Part shown: positions 55,916-64,000 of the stretch, piece after piece
Numbering within the stretch: the stretch's first letter is position 1
How the letters are laid out: every line of letters starts with the position of its first letter
Assembly: GCF_963678635.1 (NCBI RefSeq)
Contig: NC_087064.1
Location: forward strand, 66,767,548-66,831,547
Source of the DNA: Symsagittifera roscoffensis
Lineage: Eukaryota > Xenacoelomorpha > Acoela > Convolutidae
Direction: 5' to 3'
DNA length: 64,000 bases
The notes under the pieces: model-generated
What the model was told of the DNA's origin: nothing
Seen by the model: only the letters and a program-made list of their open reading frames with translations
Database searches by the model: none
Program-made: the position numbers and the translations under genes

Positions 55916-56209
55916 TCAAAGATGTCCTAAGAAAAGATAGACAATCGGAGCCAAGTAAGATGTGTTGCGATTGAAAACAAAAATAGAATTTTCATCACAG
56001 GCACAGGAACGTGTATTAGGAAATTTGGCACCATACTTTGTTATGCTCTTCCTGATAAAATCATTATCTTCAAGGTAATACCACGCAGTTCTTTGGGTTG
56101 AACAACTAAACTTGCAGTATTGGGACAGTGAAACACTAAGGAAAAATACTGGTTGATTATTTCGCCTTGTCCTTGTCATTGCTGACAATCTTTCCATCCC
56201 AATTTCCAA
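55916..56209 (-). pseudogene. Possible exon or gene relic, Cys-rich extracellular-like
   Basis: A 97-codon frame; after an acceptor-like TTTTTCCTTAG it reads on with SLSQYCKFSCSTQ and later CACDENS. Paired Cys suggest a secreted protein. It may belong with 54842-55057 as parts of one - strand gene, but I cannot link them in frame. Confidence 0.2.
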
Positions 56210-56263
56210 CTGAACGAATTATCTTTATACAGTTCATGGCTTACAAAAATGAAACAGAATCTT

Positions 56264-56700
56264 TGTTTGAAAAACAACTAGTCTTCTGAGGAAGCCATGT
56301 TTTATCTATAAAATAAGAAAACTTTAAATTTGGCGTCAGTAATATCAAATTATTTTTTATCAATTCTGCGACAAAATGCTCTTTCTACTGTGTTTAACTC
56401 AGGTATAGCCAGAGAAGAAAGATAAAAAGAAGATTTTTACTGGTTCTTTACTTGATCCGACAGAACTGATACAAAGCCATTGTTTGAAAAACAACTAGTC
56501 TTCTGAAGAAGCATTGTTTTATCTAAACAATAAAAAGTTTTAAGCTTGGCTTCAGCAACATCTATTTGTTTTCAATCATTTCTGCGACGAAGCGCTGTTT
56601 CTATTTTGTTTAGCTCATGTAGAGCTGGAGAAGAAAATTAAAAAGAAAGATTTTGACTCTTTCAGCGTTTGATCCAGCAGAACTGATTAGTTGCTTTTGG
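56264..56700. repeat. Tandem duplication of about 217 bp
   Basis: TGTTTGAAAAACAACTAGTC starts at 56264 and again at 56481; the following 200 bp align with moderate divergence and small indels. Neither copy codes for a recognisable product. Confidence 0.75.
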
Positions 56701-57117
56701 CAAAGCTTCAATCCGCATTTCGTTGAAACTGAATCCTCCGTAATGATAGAGAAGAAAAATTGATTTTTGCTTGTCAAATTCAAGACTAGGTAAACAAAAT
56801 TTAATGATTAAATGAGTTCAACGAAAGTTGGTGTGTTGTGTCGAAATTTGCTTCGTTTATATCTGCATTGCGCAAAAAGATGAGAAAATGATGATCAGAT
56901 AAATTAACCGAGAACAAGTTTTGATAATTCCAAAGATAAATATTGAAAAAGTAGGCAGATCAATTTTATGAGTTGTGGTGGTGATAATTGGTGACAAATT
57001 GCTTTCACCGGGAGAAAAAATTGATGAATTTTCATCGTCTGAGCGGCTTGACATCACAGCTTCCCCTTTGACAGAAGATTTGACAAACAAAATTCCCTAC
57101 ACTAGCCACTGAAATGT

Positions 57118-57420
57118 TTGCAAAAAAAGGCGGTTCAAAAATTAGCCTATAATTTTGTAGCAAAAAATTTTAATTTTGTTTCAACAGCTGAAAATATATT
57201 GATTGACGAAGGTAGAAGGCAAACTAAAATAGGAACTAAAAACTCGTTGCTTAAATCAATGAAAGAACAGAGCCCAAAATCAAACGCTTCAGGGAAGCTT
57301 ATTTCGATAAAAACGGCAAAATTATCACTACCAGATAAAAAACGCCTCAAAGCTTTAAAACTATCACTAAAGCAAAAAGTTACCACTTTTGATTTTGAAA
57401 AACTTTCCAGGGTTTTTTAA
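57118..57420 (+). CDS. Hypothetical Lys-rich ORF, doubtful
   Basis: A 100-codon frame, open from a TTG; the nearest ATG is out of frame by one base in an A-run. It is Lys/Leu/Ser-rich with a basic C-terminal half. It could be a last exon or a small host protein. No family recognised. Confidence 0.2.
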   Translation: MQKKAVQKLAYNFVAKNFNFVSTAENILIDEGRRQTKIGTKNSLLKSMKEQSPKSNASGKLISIKTAKLSLPDKKRLKALKLSLKQKVTTFDFEKLSRVF

Positions 57421-58587
57421 TGGCTTGCTGCTCCAATACTCTGAACTTGAACTGCAATACTTGCTCTGCCGATGTTAGGCCACAATTGATTCAAACTTGA
57501 CTAAAAGATGATGCTGTACGTAGTGCCTTTGCTTTCCGCAAAAACTGAGACCGTAACAAGGAGAACTTGAATTTGAGAAGCAATAATTGTCTTCCTTTTT
57601 ATTCGTGAAACTTACCAATTTTTTTGTCTCTATTGCTCGATTTTTCATTTTTTTTCAATACCTAGTAGTTCTGGAACATTTTAAACAAATATACGTACTG
57701 TTTTCGAGTCAGATGGCATAATTCCAACTTACAACTTATTTTTTGTCTTTCTGTCAACAAGTCGGTGCTTTTTTGTACTTTGTTGAATAGTGTGGCTCTA
57801 GCATAATGCTCGTTCATTTAAACAGTTCACTGGCACTTCAGCGTAGTTTTTCCCTTCACTAAGTTTTCCACGCAAACGAAAACAACATGTAAACCACCAT
57901 TTAGTGTCATAATAATGAACAGGACAATTAATTTGCTTTTGACTAGGCATGAACCTGAGCATCACAAGATGGTCACTCCAATAAAGTTGTCTTTGTATCT
58001 ATTGGTTTTCTTTGGCTATTTGGGTTCAATTAGAAACGGCTTGATCCCCTTGCACACAAAAGTTTTCTTAAATCACTGGGAGTGAAACCGAGGTCAACAG
58101 GAAACTTGAAATGCTTCAAGAAATAGAGCGCAGTACTAAAAGATATTGCGGCCTAATTTAATGTAACTTTTTTGAAAAAAGGAATTCTTTGATATTGAGA
58201 TTTTTTGAACCGTTTGAGCTCAGCATGATGATTGATAAGTTACTCCAGGGGCAGGAGCATTCAAACGAATCTTTGAATTCTGAAATCACTTCGTAGCCAA
58301 GGCCTACCCAATTAACAATATCCCAAGTGTCGAAACATTAATTATCCCTTAAGTACACTTTTGTCACAGCACTTAGGCTATGAATCTGAGCAACACAATT
58401 TCTGTCGCTAGGAAAATTGAATTTTGCTTTGATCTCAAAAACTCAAATAAATCGAAAAAAGGGAAAAATATTCCAAAGAATTTTCCATCAGTCGACTAAA
58501 AGTTCCCGCGTTTAGGACTTATCTTGATGACCAATTTTAACAGTATGTTTTGTGATTACTTCAAACAGAACGCACTGATTGTTTGTT
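57421..58587. other. AT-rich intergenic DNA
   Basis: No gene, RNA or repeat that I can support. Confidence 0.45.
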
Positions 58588-58680
58588 GCGCGATCTGTTT
58601 TCGGACGGATAGATTTGTGTAATTTTTTTTGTCGAATATTGATCTCATTCTTACACATATTTCTTAGTCTTGTCAGATCT
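58588..58680 (-). repeat. Relic of the element 2 LTR
   Basis: These 93 bp align at roughly 70-75% to the middle of the element 2 LTR (about 17896-17990 and its partner at 44 kb), sharing TTCGG..GGATAGATT, GTCGAATA..GATCT and TTTCTTAGTCT..AGATCT. The flanks do not continue the match, so it is an old LTR fragment from a related insertion. Confidence 0.7.
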
Positions 58681-60829
58681 TAACTAGTAGATCTGCAGAC
58701 AAACTGCAAATTGATACGGCTAGAAATCATACTTTTTCTGATTGAACACTTTACACTTTACAATCATGTTTAACGGTATCAAAACCGAGAAGTCGAGAAG
58801 CGAAAAAATAAAAAAACTCTAAACATATTGCATCCACCCGGTGTTTTCTAGAAGTCTCAAACTATTAATAACTTGCAAGTGAAAGCTTTTTCAATCTGAT
58901 AGATGTGTGTTTTCTTCATTGCATGAACAAATGGCGTTCGAAAAATTGTTGCAGTCTTTTGTAGAGATGTATTGCTTTGTATTGTGAATCTTAATTGATA
59001 TGAACTGGTTGTTTAATGTGTAATTTTTCAGCGATCTAGTGTTATTTAGGGTTATTTAGTGATGATCCACGAAGGAGTCTGAAGTAACGTAGAGAAACAT
59101 ATGCTCGTATGAGAAGACTGACGAAAGGAGAATACTGACTAAAACTGCACGTGGTTCTAACCTTTATAGATTTGAAAACTGCATTTTACCGTGTTGATAG
59201 CAGCACCATCTAGCATCTACTTGTCTGCAAGGCGTTGTGAATCGCACCGATTCTGATTGACATATTTAAGGCCCTCTGCGACAAAATGAACGGCCGTATC
59301 AAAGCTTACAACGAGTTATTGCATGTCTTCCCAATAACTTATAAGAGCGTGCCAAGGATCTATCCTATTTCTTCTATGATTTATAAGAATTAATGATTGC
59401 ATGATGATCAAACCACAATAGCAGGTATCAAACTTTGATACCCAACTTGACAACATTGGGCGACCTTGATTTCACTATGTTGACATCTGAGTTGTAGATG
59501 TTGGAGCTAAGTGCGGGGGGGATGCATGGAAGACCCCATGTATTAAGATGCGTTATAGACTTCCAGTCTTCCATGCTATGTATTAATATTGGGGAGAAAG
59601 AGTCAACAATGTACTAAGATAGGGAATCGAATCGGTAAGGTTTCGTTGTTTGTGTGATGGTAAGAGAATGGTAAGAAAAATGTTTTTTTTTTGGATTTTC
59701 TCTCGTTTTTTTGCAACAATCAAAGGGCGCGTTATTTAATTGGTGAGTATCATTGGTGTATGACGTGTGAATTGTAGAATGAAGGGATTATATTATATTT
59801 TTTTCTGATCATGGTAAGTCAATGGTAAGATTATTTGCCAAAAACCTTCAAACCAGGATATCAATCTATGACTTATTTTATATGATTTTTTAATACTCGT
59901 CTTAGATGAAAACTGCTGAAACTTCGAAAAAAGCAAGTTTTTACAGTAAAAAAAAATTTCCCAAACAGATTTATAAATCACTGCAACTTATTTGAAATTT
60001 AACGCAAATTTATGATAAAAAATATATTAAAACTAACAAAATCATCGTACAAAAGTTTATTGCATGGTTTTTTTCTGATAAGTTACTTACATTGCTTATA
60101 AAATCAATGATTTTGTCTGAATTCCATCAGCTTGAATTTGTCTTTTTGAATGAAAATAACTAAGACCTTTCTTTGTCTGCTCTTGTTGAGCAACACTGTG
60201 ATTTACAGTTCTGAGTCCTCTGTTTGTATATGTGAGGTTTGCTGATTTGTCGAGTACTCTCCTATACTTTGACACGAGCTTGTGTCCAGAATCTACTAGG
60301 ATTCGTTTGTTCAGACCTTTACTAGTGACTTTAAATTTATCTAATTTGTTGTCATTTTTTTGTATCTAAATTTCTCTGTGAAAAGCCCCTGCGACCTTTT
60401 ATCAAGCTTTTAAAGGGCACTGTAACACGAGGGAAAAAATTAGATTTTGCATCTGCCTTGAAAAAACCTCTGCAGTCACTTTGCCTCATTTTTTCTCACC
60501 TGTTTCTGTTACTCGGTTGGATACAGTCGCATAATTTTTATTCAGCAAGTGCTAAGTAAAGTGAGTTTGTGTCCATCTTAAACTCGTCAAATTTTTTTAA
60601 ATCACATACCTTGTCAAAAAACTCTTAGTAAATCTCCAAATTTCTCAGTTTTGCATGCCGCATTTTAAGAAAATCAACAATTATAAGACTTTGTGTTCAA
60701 TGGTTGATTTCAACAACTCCACCTCATTGAAGTGTTTCTCATGTTCAGTCAGTCTTTGAACAGTGGTTCATTGCTTGCGTTATGAATCTTTTCCACATTG
60801 AGATGTTTCGTTTTGTATTTCAGGCTCTA
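58681..60829. other. Intergenic DNA with a 10-bp inverted repeat
   Basis: CATGGAAGAC at 59525-59534 is mirrored by GTCTTCCATG about 34 bp later, and ATGTATTAA follows each arm. GGTAAG recurs around 59,630-59,825. No gene is supported. Confidence 0.4.
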
Positions 60830-62199
60830 TCATTGATCTGATATAGATAAATTACCCAAAAGTTTCATTGTTTCTGCTGCAAATCCCGACTGAGAGTTTT
60901 CAACTCCTTCTCTTCTAATTACTTTTAGTTCTCTTTTATGTTTGCTAAAAAGGAGTCTGAAGAAAATAGATTTTGTAAGAAAAAAGGTTCCGACATAATT
61001 CTTGATCTTGTCATCGGTTTTGAAATGTTCCCACCACTCACACTCCTTTTTTCTTAAGCTTTGTATCCTTTCTGTTTTATGTACTGCCGTCCCATATTTG
61101 TACCCACATCTCTTTTTTATTAACTCTTTCATTATTTGATCTGTTAAGGAAGGACAAACTCCTTAAAAGTAACAGAAGCCATAATAGCTTCCAATCGCTT
61201 CGAAGACTGTATTACAGAGATCACAATAACCATTCACATAAAATTAATCGGTTTTTTTCCTGTTTTCCAGATGTAAAAAAGCTCTCAGTTTTTTAATTTG
61301 GTCTTTTTTCATGGTAAAAAGACATAACATTAAACTCAAACTTAGTAGATCAAATATGTTTGGCTTTACATTTCTGCAGATTGGTGTCAAACACCCATCT
61401 CGTTCACAGGCTTGTTGGCATATCTTGACACCTTGAGTATGGGTAAAGCCGGCTTGAATCTTTTCCAACGATCGATTTACATGTTTTTGATGAATTTTTG
61501 ATGACCAACTACAGATTATCGAGTCAACACAATGAAAGGTCCACCAGTCATGTCTTCTCTTAATTTTCTAAACGAATCTTTATCACCTTGGCAAGATGGA
61601 TAAAATTTATAGTTTTCAAATGTGTGTGGGCATTTGTTTGCTTGATACGGAAGAAAAAATCCAAGTTTCATTATATATATCCACTTGTTATGATGAAATT
61701 TAATCCTTGTTTGCATTACTTCCAGGGTTGGCACGACATCTTTCTTGTTGTACCACTGCAAATAATCTTTGAGCACAGTCGTTCCGTTTTTCTGCCAAGT
61801 ATCTTAAGAGTAATTATAATTATTAAAACCAGATGGGGGTACAGTTTTGATTTGAAGCTTTTTAAGTGATTGTTCTTCGTCAAGTCTATTCTGTCGCAGC
61901 TTCTCATAATCAATAAACTCTTTGTCTATTCTTAAGTCTCTTGAAAAAGGATACATAATGTAGCAATTCGGGAAATTCAAGTTTGTCTGGGTTATCAAAC
62001 CACTCATAGGGGAAAACTCTTTTCTCGTTTCGTTTGCTTTATAGTCTTTGAGGAAGGAGTCCAGAGTTGTTGCTCCACCTAGAAGTTTCATTATGTCAAG
62101 AATTTGAACACCTCCAAATTTGAACACCTCCAAATTTGAACACCTCCAAATTTGAAGGAAACTAAATTTTCTGCTTTCTTGTTCTTTATCACGAATCAA
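60830..62199 (-). pseudogene. Protein-primed family B DNA polymerase relic (Polinton/virus type)
   Basis: Broken frames read leftward in the order of this polymerase family. At 62199-61804, after a repeat-derived start, is LGGATTLDSFLKDYK. At 61776-61516 are YNKKDVVPTLEVMQ and REDMTGGPFIVLTR. At 61468-61244 is a poorly conserved piece. At 61132-60830 are KKECEWWEHFKTD and then AETMKLLGN, the motif B region with the conserved Lys and Asn. Some 150 residues that should lie between the last two are missing, and stops and frameshifts separate the rest. Related proteins replicate linear protein-capped DNA in Polintons/Mavericks and adintoviruses. No capsid, ATPase or integrase gene is visible nearby. 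Confidence 0.65.
62103..62157. repeat. 16-bp minisatellite in the polymerase relic
   Basis: TTTGAACACCTCCAAA is repeated three times, with a partial copy before it. It gives a repeated peptide in the - strand frame and marks slippage in dead coding sequence. Confidence 0.8.
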
Positions 62200-62271
62200 A
62201 TTTCAATATCTTTATCACTACTAATTGCAAAAACAGGAAATGACCAACAGAGATTTGACCAACAGTATCAA

Positions 62272-62671
62272 GTGTTTTCTTCTTTCATTGACATTTTTTC
62301 AAAATCTGGGATTTTTTTTCCATCACCAGCTTACTCGTCTAAGCCAACATCCTGAGTTTGCTTACAGAATCAATAATCAAGTACTGTGGATCCTTATTAT
62401 TTCAATTAAAGGAATTGATTTTTCTGAGTTCTCAAAAGTTGGGTTGACATATCTTTTTTCCAAATCTTTAAATCATTCGTCTTCGTCTTCAGTTTTTGTT
62501 CGTTTGAAAGTTTTCACCCCGTTCGTTCAGCTCATCAAAGAAAGTGTTTTCTTCTTTCATTGACATTTTTTCAAAATCTGGTATTTTTTTCCATCACCAG
62601 CTTACTCGTCTAAGCCAACAGCTCAAGCTTGCTTACAGAATCAATAATCAAGTACTGTGGATCCTTGTTAT
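62272..62671. repeat. Direct repeat of about 130 bp, spacing about 270 bp
   Basis: GTGTTTTCTTCTTTCATTGA begins both copies (62272 and 62541), and each ends with ATCAAGTACTGTGGATCC. The copies differ at few positions, so the duplication is fairly recent. On the - strand each copy includes the same short peptide (DPQYLIIDSVSKL), possibly the upstream part of the polymerase gene. Confidence 0.8.
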
Positions 62672-63639
62672 ACAAAAAGATGGTTTCCTCAATCAGATTC
62701 GATGATATAGAGACTGAAATTGGAACATGTTTTCAGATCCCGTAGTCTTTGATACAAATTCAATGAAGTATCTAGAAGTGTGAAACTCGAGAACATTAAT
62801 TAAGTCCATTCATATTCATGACCAGTGCTCGCAAAAGACATAAATGGTCTTTGTGTGGTTTCTTGTCTTGGTTAAAGAAAAGGCAGTTTATTTGCTTAGT
62901 AAGGGCTCGGGTATGACAGATCCCGGACATCCCATTGGGATGTGCTTGAGCACAGCAGTAAAAATTGTAACGCTAGTAATCAATTTGAATCGCCACTTTG
63001 TGTTCTGATGTTCTTGGGTACATTGCTCGTTATTTATTTGTTGAGCAAAAACTCGAAGAGTATTGGCGAAACAGAAAACTGTTAAATGAATCTCTTGTAG
63101 AGTCATTTTTTCAAATTTCATTTGCTTTTTGCCTTCAAAATGCAAACAGATTATAGAAGAAAAACATGAAATAGTTTTTCTTTAAATCCGAAGCATCCGA
63201 GAAGCTGGCTAAGCAGAAAATTGCAAAGCTTCATTCCTAGAACTTGCAAGCAGGTTGTTTTTAGAAACGTCCATTTCTGTAACGCCTATTCGATATTGCA
63301 GTTGTTTTTGCAAAATTTTGATATTCAGTTTCATTGCAATTTACTCAGGCTAAAATTGAATTTTGAGATAGCAGAAACACGCTAGCCAGTTTTCAAGGTT
63401 TGGTCAGTGTTTTCAAATTTTTCCATAATAAATAACGAACAGGCGAAGCAAAAACTCGCAGCACTATTGATTTGATTACTCAATTATCCCGCTGCAATTT
63501 TCTTATAACCAATGAAAGAGAAGTAACCATACGAACCAGATGAGTTTTTTTCACCTGTCAAATTTTTTGGAGAACAAAGCGATTCTCAGAGTTGCAATCC
63601 TCAGCTCTTCGGTTGATTTATTTTATTTCATTGTAATGC
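62672..63639. other. AT-rich DNA, nothing supported
   Basis: An 85-codon - strand frame at 63145-62888 has no recognisable motif and is probably chance. Confidence 0.4.
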
Positions 63640-63906
63640 TTGAGTATATTAGAAACTGAAATTTGCGATGTTTGTGTAAATATTTTAGGTGTCATTAATA
63701 ACAAAAAATTTTCATTTCAATACGATGCCCGACGCGAGATTTTTCCGAGAGCTCCTAACTGCTATCCAATAGATCTTTTTGTTTCTAGTTTTTTCGCAAA
63801 CCTTGATATTCAGAATTTTCCTTCAAAATTAGTAACAGATGAAAACCATCTAAAAAAACTGAAAAGTACAAAAAAATTTTTTGTCTGTATATTTCCAAAA
63901 CAGTAA
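63640..63906 (+). CDS. Hypothetical ORF near the right edge, doubtful
   Basis: An 88-codon frame opening at TTG, with ICDVCVNIL and a mixed globular composition ending FFVCIFPKQ. It could be a terminal exon. No family is recognised. Confidence 0.2.
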   Translation: MSILETEICDVCVNILGVINNKKFSFQYDARREIFPRAPNCYPIDLFVSSFFANLDIQNFPSKLVTDENHLKKLKSTKKFFVCIFPKQ

Positions 63907-64000
63907 TTTTTTTCAATGCATCAAAACATGGATACTTTTGTTGATAAATTAAATGTATACTTTTGTTTCCATATTTAAAATTTTTTAAAGGATATATGGT

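Overview
The window looks like a piece of an invertebrate animal genome crowded with retroelements. GT-AG introns with T-rich acceptors, a secreted C-type lectin split over eight exons, and Ty3/Gypsy and protein-primed DNA polymerase B relics all point to a metazoan. I cannot name the species. An acceptor-like AG one base before the lectin start codon would fit a lineage with spliced-leader trans-splicing (nematodes, tunicates, flatworms and others), but that is inference.

Layout. (1) About 1-17.8 kb, + strand: most of a giant, relatively GC-rich Ty3/Gypsy element whose left end lies outside the window. Its gag-pol frame (to 6999) carries two CCHC knuckles, protease, RT, RNase H and integrase, and ends in a macro-domain-like fold. 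In the envelope position sits a 2959-codon frame (7523-16402) that is not an envelope. It has a coiled coil, one SGNH/GDSL-hydrolase domain with a complete catalytic signature, a second degenerate SGNH-like domain, and about 1900 unassigned residues. Both frames and the non-coding DNA around them are heavily enriched for the hexamer CTTGAG on one strand. (2) 17,831-44,382, - strand: a second, AT-rich Ty3/Gypsy element with an envelope-like gene, bounded by about 378-bp LTRs, a 4-bp target duplication (ATGC) and a primer-binding site. It is swollen to 26.5 kb because the segment from the C-terminal half of protease through RT and RNase H is present five times in tandem, joined by one shared junction. 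All its genes are broken. (3) 44.4-49.7 kb: a host gene on the - strand for a secreted C-type lectin-like protein of 267 residues; the eight inferred exons join in frame throughout. (4) 49.7-64 kb: AT-rich host DNA with short repeats, a few uncertain exons, a 93-bp relic of the second element's LTR, and the remains of a Polinton/virus-type DNA polymerase B.

How the parts relate. Element 1 has long intact frames and may be young. Element 2 sits just downstream of element 1's 3' region, about 650 bp past the lectin stop codon, in the same orientation as the lectin gene. The most unusual material is the esterase and macro-like modules of element 1 with the CTTGAG signature, and the five-fold pol amplification inside element 2.
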